A DNA stretch of 64,000 bases from Rhodopirellula islandica (GTDB lineage: Bacteria; Planctomycetota; Planctomycetia; Pirellulales; Pirellulaceae): contig NZ_LECT01000023.1 in assembly GCF_001027925.1 (NCBI RefSeq), forward strand, positions 62,001-126,000, written 5' to 3'. The notes beneath the pieces are model-generated. The model had not been told where the DNA came from, did no database searches, and worked only from the letters and a program-made list of their open reading frames with translations. Every line of letters begins with the position of its first letter. Position 1 is the first letter of the stretch. The translations under genes and the position numbers were made by a program. This document shows positions 1 through 7,914 of this stretch, one piece after another.

Positions 1-1
1 T

Positions 2-625
2 GGGATCATTCAGATCCCAATTGACTCCGACGCCGGGGTGACCTTTGCGTCCTGCTTGCGAGCGATTTTGCGGCAGGACCCGGACACGATCCTGGTCGGT
101 GAAATCCGTGACTTGGAGACCGCCGAGATCTCCATTCAAGCGGCGCTAACCGGTCACTTGGTGTTCAGCACCCTGCACACCAACGACTCGCCCAGCACGG
201 TCACTCGGTTGACCGACATGGGGATCCAGCCCTTCATGATTTGCGCGACCGTCGAAGCCATTTTGGCTCAGCGATTGGTCCGCCGAATCTGCACGGGCTG
301 CCGCGAAAAGACCCGTGTCAGCAGCGACTTGCTGATGGAACTCGGGATGACCCGGGAGGAGATCGAAGCGACCGACTACTTCAAAGGCGTCGGTTGCGAG
401 AAGTGCAACAACACAGGCTACAAGGGCCGGATCGCGCTGTTCGAGTTGATGATTCTCAACGACACGATTCGCGAAATGATCATGCAGAACGCCAGCACCG
501 ACGAGCTGCGAAATCAAGCCCAGAGCAATGGGATGGTGATCCTGCGAGAGTTCGGCATGAGCCTGGCTCGCGACGGAGTCACGACCCTGGACGAAATCGT
601 CCGCGAAACCGTCGTTGACGGTTAG
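2..625 (+). CDS. gspE: Type II secretion/type IV pilus assembly ATPase, C-terminal part
   Basis: The frame is open from base 2, so the gene begins outside the window and the Walker A region is not visible. The visible 207 residues carry the family signature [15 protein letters not shown] (Walker B region), then the His-box segment around FSTLHTND. Further on is a tetracysteine zinc motif (CTGC and CEKC, about 30 residues apart), typical of GspE/PilB ATPases. This cytoplasmic hexamer powers pseudopilus assembly at the inner membrane. It heads a co-directional run of secretion genes, although a 690-bp stretch with repeats and a small gene separates it from gspF. The stop TAG is followed at once by a small GC hairpin (GCGGC-GAA-GCCGC) and a heptamer array. 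GspE and PilB cannot be told apart from this fragment; the pseudopilin genes downstream favour GspE. Confidence 0.93.
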   Translation, partial: GIIQIPIDSDAGVTFASCLRAILRQDPDTILVGEIRDLETAEISIQAALTGHLVFSTLHTNDSPSTVTRLTDMGIQPFMICATVEAILAQRLVRRICTGCREKTRVSSDLLMELGMTREEIEATDYFKGVGCEKCNNTGYKGRIALFELMILNDTIREMIMQNASTDELRNQAQSNGMVILREFGMSLARDGVTTLDEIVRETVVDG

Positions 626-639
626 CGGCGAAGCCGCGG

Positions 640-739
640 CTTCTAGCTTCTAGCTTCTAGCTTCTAGCTTCTAGCTTCTAGCTTCTAGCTTCTAGCTTCT
701 AGCTTCTAGCGACTGGCGACTGGCGACTGGCGACTGGCG
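640..739. repeat. Heptamer tandem arrays (CTTCTAG)n and (GACTGGC)n
   Basis: About ten copies of CTTCTAG (640-710) run directly into four copies of GACTGGC (711-739). The array starts just after the hairpin that follows the gspE stop codon. Unit length 7 is not a multiple of 3, so this is not a coding repeat. The same CTAGAAG unit recurs in arrays elsewhere in the window. Confidence 0.95.
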
Positions 740-761
740 TTCCACTTAAAACGACAATCAG

Positions 762-1118
762 ATGAAAGACTTTCGAGATTTGAATGTTTGGGCCAAGGCT
801 CATGAATTCACGCTCTCGTTTTACAAAATCAATCAAAGGTTTCCAGGCGACGAGAAGGATGGATTGACGTCACAACTGAGACGTTCGGCTGCTTCGATTC
901 CAACGAATCTGGCCGAAGGTTGCGGACGCGGAACCGATCGCGAACTGGCTCGCTTTTGCGACATCGCGATGGGATCCGCCAGTGAGGCGGACTATCCACT
1001 GTTGCTCGCAAAGGACCTTGGTTGCATCGAGTCATCGGCCTTTGACCTGATTTACGAACAACTCAACGAAATCCAACGCATGCTTCGCAGTTTCATCCAG
1101 CGACTTCGAAGCTCATGA
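762..1118 (+). CDS. Four-helix-bundle protein (S23/IVS-encoded family)
   Basis: This 118-residue protein starts MKDFRDLNVWAKAHEF, the usual opening of the four-helix-bundle family first described from intervening sequences in 23S rRNA genes. It also has the conserved central stretch LTSQLRRSAASIPTNLAEG followed by a small helical C-terminal half. Length matches the family (about 115-125 residues). The biochemical role of these proteins is not established; related bundles (Avd) act in diversity-generating retroelements, but no reverse transcriptase is present here. The gene lies inside the secretion cluster with heptamer arrays on both sides, so it looks like a separate cassette rather than a secretion component. 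Family assignment is firm and function is unknown. Confidence 0.85.
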   Translation: MKDFRDLNVWAKAHEFTLSFYKINQRFPGDEKDGLTSQLRRSAASIPTNLAEGCGRGTDRELARFCDIAMGSASEADYPLLLAKDLGCIESSAFDLIYEQLNEIQRMLRSFIQRLRSS

Positions 1119-1147
1119 AACAACTTGCACCACCCTTGTTCAGAAAA

Positions 1148-1252
1148 AGCTAACAGCTAACAGCTAGTCGCCTAGAACCGCGTTGCGTCCATGACCAATC
1201 AATCCAACTCCCATGAAGAAGCTAGAAGCTAGAAGCTAGTAGCTAGTAGCTA
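1148..1252. repeat. Short heptamer arrays (AGCTAAC, AAGCTAG, TAGTAGC types)
   Basis: Two short imperfect arrays (1148-1175 and 1216-1252) use AGCTAAC-, GAAGCTA- and GTAGCTA-like units. They follow the four-helix-bundle gene and mirror the array in front of it, so that gene is bracketed by related repeats. Confidence 0.8.
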
Positions 1253-1313
1253 AGAACACCCAAGCCTGTGGCCCTGTGGCTCTGCGGCCCTTTTCACTTG
1301 AAGAAACAATCCC

Positions 1314-2753
1314 ATGCCGACTTATACCTTTGAAGCGATGGACGCGACCGGACAAGAGATCCGGGACGAAATCGATGCGGCCAACGAGGACGAAGCTCAA
1401 ACCACCATCCGCCAGATGGGTTACTTCGTCACCAAGATCGCCGTCAAAAAACAGGCGGCGGGGGCCACCAAGGCTGGCGGTGGCAAGAAACGTCCCTTCG
1501 CGATGGGTGGGGCGAAGACCAAACACATCTGCGCCTTCACACGTCAGTTGTCGATCTTGCAAGACGCCGGTCTGCCGATTCTGCGCAGCCTGAAGATTCT
1601 GGAAGGCAACCAGAAACCCGGCAAGCTCAAGAACGCCTTGATGGACGTTTGCGACGAGATCGAAGGCGGTTCGACCTTGTCCGAAGCGATGGCGAAGTGC
1701 CCCAAGGTCTTCAGTCGCTTGTACGTCAACATGATCAAAGCCGGTGAGGCCGGCGGTGCGTTGGAAACGATCCTCAACCGGTTGGCCGACTTCTTGGAGT
1801 CAGCCGAATCGCTCAAGCGGAAGGTCAAAGGGGCGTTGATCTACCCGGTCATCGTGGTCTTGGTTGCTGCGTTGATTCTGACGTTCATCATGTTGTTCAT
1901 CGTCCCAACGTTCGAAAAGATGTTCGACGAGTTTGGTTTGGATCTGCCAGCCCCAACGGTGCTGTTGATCGCGATGAGCAATTACATCGCGGGTTATTGG
2001 TTCCTGTTGATCGCGATGCCGGTTTGCGCGTTGATCCTGATCAAATTGATGAGGAAGTTCAAACAGGGGCGGGTTGGGTTTGACATGTTCATCATCCGGG
2101 TGCCGATCTTTGGCACCTTGATCGAAAAGAACATTCTGGCTCGGACCACGCGGACACTGGGGACCCTGATCAGTTCCGGGGTGCCGATTTTGGAAGCGCT
2201 GAACATCACGCGAGAAACGGCGGGCAACGCCATGTTCGAGCGGATGTTCACGGGCGTCAGCAACCAGATCCGAGAAGGGGAAGTGATCAGCAAGCCGTTG
2301 AAGGAATTCTCGGTGTTGGGTTTCCACCCCATGACCGCGATCTTCTGGGCATTGTTTGGATCGTTCCCCGGGATCATGGTCCTGAGCGTCGCGTTGACGG
2401 CCAAGGGCGGCAAGCTCGATGACGGCACCATGGTCGAGATGCTGACGTTCATGTCCTTGTACATGATCGCCGGTGGATCCGTGCTGTGCGTGTTGTTTTA
2501 CCTGACCAAGATCAAAGGCCGGGTGGTCGATGACCTCGTCGTCAACATGGTCGACGTCGGGGAAGAGACCGGTGAGCTGGACACGATGCTGTACAAGGTC
2601 GCCGACACGTATGACGAAGAAGTCCGGATCATGACCGACGCTCTGACCGCGTTGATGGAGCCCTTGATGATTGTGTTCCTCGGCGTCGCGGTGGGTTTCA
2701 TCGTGATCAGTTTGTTCATGCCGTTGGTGTCGCTGATCTCCGGATTGACTTAG
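1314..2753 (+). CDS. gspF: Type II secretion inner-membrane platform protein GspF
   Basis: This 479-residue polytopic membrane protein has two T2SSF domains. The first (about residues 70-190) contains FTRQLSILQDAGLPILRSL and IKAGEAGGALE, followed by long hydrophobic segments. The second begins near LARTTRTLGTLISSGVPILEAL and ends with VDVGEETGELDTML and the final transmembrane helix. It anchors the GspE ATPase and the growing pseudopilus. GspF/PilC proteins are usually near 400 residues. The excess here is mostly one insertion of about 70 residues (roughly 335-405) within the second domain, carrying two extra hydrophobic segments. The ATG start gives the expected N-terminal MPTYTFEAMDATG. Confidence 0.93.
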   Translation: MPTYTFEAMDATGQEIRDEIDAANEDEAQTTIRQMGYFVTKIAVKKQAAGATKAGGGKKRPFAMGGAKTKHICAFTRQLSILQDAGLPILRSLKILEGNQKPGKLKNALMDVCDEIEGGSTLSEAMAKCPKVFSRLYVNMIKAGEAGGALETILNRLADFLESAESLKRKVKGALIYPVIVVLVAALILTFIMLFIVPTFEKMFDEFGLDLPAPTVLLIAMSNYIAGYWFLLIAMPVCALILIKLMRKFKQGRVGFDMFIIRVPIFGTLIEKNILARTTRTLGTLISSGVPILEALNITRETAGNAMFERMFTGVSNQIREGEVISKPLKEFSVLGFHPMTAIFWALFGSFPGIMVLSVALTAKGGKLDDGTMVEMLTFMSLYMIAGGSVLCVLFYLTKIKGRVVDDLVVNMVDVGEETGELDTMLYKVADTYDEEVRIMTDALTALMEPLMIVFLGVAVGFIVISLFMPLVSLISGLT

Positions 2754-2918
2754 AGACCCGATCTTTTGTTGTTAGTCGGATTCGCCAGGATTCGGTTCTC
2801 GCAAAATCAAAATTTTGACCCAACACACCTGTTTTACTTTCAATCGCACCGCCGTGTGCTTCGCAAGTTGCGTGAAGCGGACGACCGCCCACACCATTTC
2901 CCTGTTCCGAGAGTAGCG

Positions 2919-4076
2919 ATGAACGCTCGATCCAATCTCCTGCAGCCAGCCCCCGTGGCCCCCAAGACCCGCTCCGCCTTCACGTTGGTGGAGATGTTGG
3001 TGGTGATCAGTATCATCGGCATCTTGGCGGCGGTCCTGATCCCGGCGGTGACCAATGCGGTCCGAACGGCTCGCGTGACAAGTTTGCGTCTGGAGATCAC
3101 GGCCTTGGAAGGTGCGGTCGAGCAGTATCAACAGAAGCATGGCGATTACCCGCCAGACTTCTCGAGTTGGGCGATCGTCGAGCGGCACTACCGCAAGGCG
3201 TTCCCACGAATGTCAACGAACGACTATGAGCTTCTAGTGAATATGTTGCACTCAAGCGGGACTTATGATGCCACTCAACTCGACCGTGGCGAAGTGTTGG
3301 CTTGGACTTTGGGCGGGTACAGCGATGACACGCAACGCCCCTTCACTGGGCCAGGTGGTCCGTTGGCTTGGACAGGGGACGGCACGAATTCCTATGGCGA
3401 CGCCACGGTCACTGACCTTGATCGCCAGAACCCTGCTAATTTTCAAGTGAACATCGACCGCCCCAATGCCTTGATGGACTTTGAAACCTCACGGTTGGAC
3501 TACAGCGAGGTTAACGATGGTGCGGCGATGATTGGATCAAACCGACGGTTGTCCAGCGATGGCGACCTGTTCTTGAGTTTTCGCTCCGATTCCGAGGGAG
3601 CTCCGTTCGTGTATTTCGATTCTCGAACTTACACCTTGTATGATCCGAATGTCTCGTCGGGTGCAGGGGACTTCAATGGGTATGGTTCATCAACCTACGG
3701 TTATGTTCGCCCTTATCTTTCCACCAATGCAAACCAGAACCGTTCGGGCGCAAACTATACCGATCAAGCGGCTGCCCTTGGTGCTTGGCAGTTTGTGAAT
3801 CCAAATACTTTTCAGATCATCAGTGCCGGGTTGGATAATAACTTTGGTGCCACCGCGTCGTATGACGTGAATGGTGATTCAAACAACGAGCCAATCTATT
3901 TTCAATACGACTCGGGGGCGGCCATCGCACCTCGTGCTGGTGTTGCGACGCCTACGGACCTGATTGTCAGTAGTGTCTCGAAGTACCAAGAATCGGCCTT
4001 CGGCGATATTGAGCAGTACCCGGCTGACAACATCACCAACTTCAGCAACGGCACGGTCGTTGATGACGTTCCTTGA
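2919..4076 (+). CDS. gspG: Type II secretion pseudopilin, GspG-like (large)
   Basis: The N-terminus is a prepilin signal: about 20 residues, then FTLVEMLVVISIIGILAAV, with the conserved Glu at +5 and a 20-residue hydrophobic helix. The residue before the cut is Ala rather than the usual Gly. I chose the ATG at 2919, which gives a normal short leader; the frame is open further upstream from a TTG. The 385-residue protein is about twice the usual GspG length. The extra C-terminal part is rich in Gly, Asn, Asp and Tyr with no recognisable domain. It lies 165 bp after gspF and is followed by another pseudopilin gene, so it probably forms part of the pseudopilus fibre. Confidence 0.85.
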   Translation: MNARSNLLQPAPVAPKTRSAFTLVEMLVVISIIGILAAVLIPAVTNAVRTARVTSLRLEITALEGAVEQYQQKHGDYPPDFSSWAIVERHYRKAFPRMSTNDYELLVNMLHSSGTYDATQLDRGEVLAWTLGGYSDDTQRPFTGPGGPLAWTGDGTNSYGDATVTDLDRQNPANFQVNIDRPNALMDFETSRLDYSEVNDGAAMIGSNRRLSSDGDLFLSFRSDSEGAPFVYFDSRTYTLYDPNVSSGAGDFNGYGSSTYGYVRPYLSTNANQNRSGANYTDQAAALGAWQFVNPNTFQIISAGLDNNFGATASYDVNGDSNNEPIYFQYDSGAAIAPRAGVATPTDLIVSSVSKYQESAFGDIEQYPADNITNFSNGTVVDDVP

Positions 4077-4143
4077 TGAATGAGCGATCTGTTTATCAGT
4101 CATTCAGCGCGGTGCGTTGTGAATTCGGGCTTGAGGTTTTTCA

Positions 4144-5415
4144 ATGATTCCAAACAAACAATCGAACGCAGGCTTCACGCTGGTCGAGATTCTGGTCGTC
4201 ATGGTGGTGATCGGAATCATGGCCAGCATGGTGATGGCCGCCGTCCAAGGCGTCACCGCCAGCGCGCGAACATCTCGCACCCGCACGATCGTTGGATTGA
4301 TTGACAACGTCATTCAGGAGAAGTACGAGTCTTACAAGTACCGTTCGCTGCCAGTTGAGATTCCGACCACGGATTATCTGGCTGGTGTGACCGGATCAAC
4401 ACTCTCGTTTGAAGTGATGGGGACGGAAGCCGCGCGGGTCCGCCTGAACATGATTCGAGATCTTCAGCGAATGGAGATGCCAGATCGGTACTCTGATTTT
4501 ATGGGTGCTACCTGGGCACCTGCTTCGGTCTACGGATCGGCCAATCGTGTCATGATCGACACCGCTGACATCGACGGCGATGGCGACACCACCGAAATCA
4601 TTGGAACCCGCCAGGAACGTTCTTCACGCCTTCCATTTTCAATGTCGTGGTTCTCCAGTGGATCGGCACCTTCACTGGTTCAATCCTATCAAAACCGGGT
4701 TCCGACAACGGCGACAGAAGAGTTTCAAAGTGCCGAGTGCCTGTACCTGATTCTCGCGACCTCGTACTCGGCGGGGACTCCCGCCATTGATGCAATCCCG
4801 ACGAGCAACATCGGGGACGTCGATGGCGATGGCATGTTTGAGATTCTCGACGGATGGGGGTTTCCAATCGGATTCATCCGTTGGCCGATTGGGTACGACG
4901 ACCCTGATGGAGCTTTGGATCTCAATACCCCTGATGAATTCGATCTGTTCAAATCGGATTTTTATTACACCGTCCAAACGCCACCTGCCCCGTCCTCGGC
5001 TTCGGTCCTGCCGGCCGTCAACGTCAATGGTGGAGCTTACGGTGCACCGTGGGCGTTGCGTCCATTGATCATTTCATCTGGTGAAGACGGCGAATTTGGG
5101 ATTGCGTTCAATCCAGTCAACTCAGCCGGGAGTGCTTTGCAGGCGTATGACTACTCGGCGTCCACTTGGGCATGGCCGAAGAATGCAGCCAACATGGGAG
5201 TCGAATTCGAAGGGCGCGGCACCTCGGATTACGACTGGGTGGATCCTTATATGCGTCGATTCATTGCTGCCAATGATCCTGGGATCATTGATCGGACCAG
5301 CGCGACCTATGCCACGGACACCGATCGACGACTGCCGGGTGAAGAATTGACAGGACGTGCCAGCGATGTGTTGACTGACAACATCACCAACTTCTCTCTG
5401 CAGGTGACTCAATGA
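4144..5415 (+). CDS. Type II secretion pseudopilin, second GspG-like protein
   Basis: This 423-residue protein starts with a 10-residue leader ending in Gly, followed by FTLVEILVVMVVIGIMASM, an ideal prepilin peptidase site. The mature part contains acidic DxDGDGD stretches (around residues 140-145 and 220-225) that could bind calcium, as in GspG-type pseudopilins. It is much longer than a standard GspG. The end shares the pattern DNITNFS with the preceding gene, which suggests the two arose by duplication. The stop overlaps the next start by 4 bp (ATGA), so translation is probably coupled. Whether it is a second major pseudopilin or a minor one cannot be decided from sequence alone. Confidence 0.82.
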   Translation: MIPNKQSNAGFTLVEILVVMVVIGIMASMVMAAVQGVTASARTSRTRTIVGLIDNVIQEKYESYKYRSLPVEIPTTDYLAGVTGSTLSFEVMGTEAARVRLNMIRDLQRMEMPDRYSDFMGATWAPASVYGSANRVMIDTADIDGDGDTTEIIGTRQERSSRLPFSMSWFSSGSAPSLVQSYQNRVPTTATEEFQSAECLYLILATSYSAGTPAIDAIPTSNIGDVDGDGMFEILDGWGFPIGFIRWPIGYDDPDGALDLNTPDEFDLFKSDFYYTVQTPPAPSSASVLPAVNVNGGAYGAPWALRPLIISSGEDGEFGIAFNPVNSAGSALQAYDYSASTWAWPKNAANMGVEFEGRGTSDYDWVDPYMRRFIAANDPGIIDRTSATYATDTDRRLPGEELTGRASDVLTDNITNFSLQVTQ

Positions 5416-6584
5416 ACGCGTTGATGCCTCTCACGCGACAAGTGAGTTTGACACGGAGTTCGATTCGAACCTCCGAGCGAAGAACACCTGGGTTCACGCT
5501 GGTTGAACTGTTGATCGTGATGTCGATTTTTCTATTGGTCTCTGCCATTGCATTGCCAACTGTTCGGACGTTGATCAGCGATCAAAAGGTCAGCCAGGCG
5601 TCACGCACCATTGTTGCCTACCTGGATGAAGCTCGCAGTCGTGCCATTTCAGAAGGACGCTTTGTCGGTGTGCGGATCGAGCGAGCCAGCGGTGCTGCGA
5701 CGGTGGACTTCCGGACCGCGGCGGGAGTTCGTCTTCGCCAACTGAGAGGCGTGCCTCCATACACGGGTGAAGCGGCGGACGCGAGGGTCACTTTCAATTA
5801 CCCAACACCAGGTGCTTCGACCGCGGGTTTGGAGTTCTCGGGAGTCAAAAATCAGCTGTTATTGTTGTACACCGATCCAACGGCTTCTCTTTACGGTGAT
5901 GATCTCAATGCGCCTATCAAAGATGGCGACTTGATCGAGTTGCCAGGTGGACGCTATTTCCGCCTGGACTTGGGTGATTACACAGGCAGTTTCGCTTCAG
6001 GCGGCACCGACATCGTGCCGGCGACGATCGATTTGGATTCGCCGGTCTCCGGCATCACCGCCTCTTTTTCAAATGCCTTCCCGGTGATCCATCAGCCGAT
6101 CGACGGTGCGTCGGTGCCCTACCGCATTCACCGATCGCCGGTTGTCTCGACCAGCCAAAGTCTCACGTTTCCTCGTGGCATCGTGGTGGACATGACCTAT
6201 TCCGGCATCGGGATTGAAGGCAATCAATTTGCTGCTCAAGGCACATTGGCAAACCAACCGCTTGAGATCGTGTTTGGTCCAGACGGTCGTGTTGAAATGA
6301 CTTCCATTGATGCGGTCGGAAACCAGGGGCTTCCGACCGGTTTGATTTTCCTCTGCATCGGCGACAGCGATGGTCTTCAACCAGCAACCCCATTCAATGC
6401 TGATCCACGTACGCCAGCCAACTTGATGAATCAGGATTCGCTTTGGATTGTGATCAACCCAGCGACGGGCCGCTGCGTGGTTGCTCCCAACGCTTCGGTG
6501 AGTTCGACAGCGTCGATGCCTGCTGCCCTTCGCGACGCACGGTCGTTGGCGATCCTTTCAGACACCTTGGACGCAACCCCATGA
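5412..6584 (+). CDS. gspH: Minor pseudopilin, GspH-like
   Basis: This 390-residue protein has a leader of about 27 residues ending in Pro-Gly, then FTLVELLIVMSIFLLVSAI. After the hydrophobic helix comes QKVSQASRTIVAYLDEARSR, which fits the GspH/FimT pattern in which an N-terminal helix leads into a variable beta domain. It overlaps its neighbours by 4 bp at both ends (ATGA), so it is in the middle of a translationally coupled set. The position directly before a GspI-like and a GspK-like gene supports a minor-pseudopilin role at the fibre tip. It is about twice the usual GspH size. Confidence 0.8.
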   Translation: MNALMPLTRQVSLTRSSIRTSERRTPGFTLVELLIVMSIFLLVSAIALPTVRTLISDQKVSQASRTIVAYLDEARSRAISEGRFVGVRIERASGAATVDFRTAAGVRLRQLRGVPPYTGEAADARVTFNYPTPGASTAGLEFSGVKNQLLLLYTDPTASLYGDDLNAPIKDGDLIELPGGRYFRLDLGDYTGSFASGGTDIVPATIDLDSPVSGITASFSNAFPVIHQPIDGASVPYRIHRSPVVSTSQSLTFPRGIVVDMTYSGIGIEGNQFAAQGTLANQPLEIVFGPDGRVEMTSIDAVGNQGLPTGLIFLCIGDSDGLQPATPFNADPRTPANLMNQDSLWIVINPATGRCVVAPNASVSSTASMPAALRDARSLAILSDTLDATP

Positions 6585-7837
6585 TCTCTCGCATCTCATC
6601 CATTCCACGTGCTGCCATCACACTGATCGAAGTGATCTTCTCCATTGGAGTGATCATGATCGGCCTTCTCGGTCTGCTTTCCGTCATGCCATTGGCGGGA
6701 GGTCGCGCTCGAGACGCCGTGTCGTTGAGCGTGGGTGCTGAGATGGGGGACACGATTGCAAAGAATGTTTCGATCCGCAAATGGTTGGGCAACGGAAATC
6801 TTGCGGAAATGTCCGGCGGCAACGCGGTTGGCTACGATTTTGCCTCCAACCAATTGGAAATCACTTCCTCAGGAACAGCGCTGCCGGGAATCTGCATCGA
6901 CCCGCTTTACTACGCTGTTCAGGGTGGCAGCAGCACAGCATTCAACAGTTACGACGACAGTGTTTTTCCTTACTATGTTGCCGCTCATGACCCGCTACTG
7001 AATCCAGCTAACTCCGACTCAACCTGGGAGCCTCCGAGCATGTTCCCTTGGTCTGCCGGGGAGGCGGGAAGCGCACCGCGACTGACCCGTGTTGGTCTGT
7101 CGGGGGCGAGTGCCGAGTTGGCGCGGACGATCATTGAGAGCGTCAATGATCTGGTGGTGCAGCAACCGAAAGACACAACGATCCCTGCCAAGTTAACCGG
7201 ATTGGATTCTGGTGAGATGGATTATGGGCGGCGAATCCCAACCGGCGAATTCAGCTGGATCGCAACGCTGGTGCCGTCCGAGAACAGTCGGTTTGCTCAC
7301 CTGTCGATTGTGGTGATGCGGAACCGAGTGGCGGACATTGACTTTCCCACGGTTGCGTTGACTCCTCCGATTCTTCCCGAGATGAACGGGATGAGTGAAC
7401 GAGTCGCTCAGGTCACATTTGCGTCTGGTTTCTCAGGTGGTGCGGGAGGAGTGGTTCACTTGACCGCTTCCGCCACCACTTCGTCGGAACTCGCTCCCAA
7501 TGACTGGGTGATGTTGTCACGTCGGCTTCCCGACAGCACTCAGGTTTTTCGATGGTATCGAGTCGTTGCGGTGGACCAGGAACCCGAGGAGATCTTTGCG
7601 TATAGCAATTCCGAATTGGAAACTGGTTTGGCTGCCCTTCCGACGCCTCAAACAGGGATCAATCGCACCACGGAAGAACTTTGGCGACGACGTGTTTCCT
7701 TGGATGGTCCGGATTGGGAGTTTGATTTCACGACAGATCCAGTTTCTGACAACTCCTTTTACGACAACACCTTTGCCACGATGGTCCAGGGCGTGGTTTC
7801 GGTGACCGAACGCTTGGTCCCCTGGACCGACCTTTGA
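6581..7837 (+). CDS. gspI: Minor pseudopilin, GspI/PilV-like
   Basis: Starting at the ATG at 6581 (ATGA overlap with the preceding stop), the 418-residue product has an 11-residue leader, then AITLIEVIFSIGVIMIGLLGL with Glu at +5. This is the shape of GspI/PilV-type minor prepilins, which tend to have GLLGL in the helix. Upstream codons in the same frame exist but would give an implausible leader. The rest of the protein is a long domain without an obvious family. Order G-H-I-K-J in this operon matches a minor pseudopilin tip complex, with this protein in the I slot. Confidence 0.8.
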   Translation: MISRISSIPRAAITLIEVIFSIGVIMIGLLGLLSVMPLAGGRARDAVSLSVGAEMGDTIAKNVSIRKWLGNGNLAEMSGGNAVGYDFASNQLEITSSGTALPGICIDPLYYAVQGGSSTAFNSYDDSVFPYYVAAHDPLLNPANSDSTWEPPSMFPWSAGEAGSAPRLTRVGLSGASAELARTIIESVNDLVVQQPKDTTIPAKLTGLDSGEMDYGRRIPTGEFSWIATLVPSENSRFAHLSIVVMRNRVADIDFPTVALTPPILPEMNGMSERVAQVTFASGFSGGAGGVVHLTASATTSSELAPNDWVMLSRRLPDSTQVFRWYRVVAVDQEPEEIFAYSNSELETGLAALPTPQTGINRTTEELWRRRVSLDGPDWEFDFTTDPVSDNSFYDNTFATMVQGVVSVTERLVPWTDL

Positions 7838-7914
7838 CGCTCGTTCAATTCAGCCAGCCGAAACCACCTTCGACACTCTTCTCTCTTCTTCCTAGAAACG
7901 CGCGGACCAATGCC

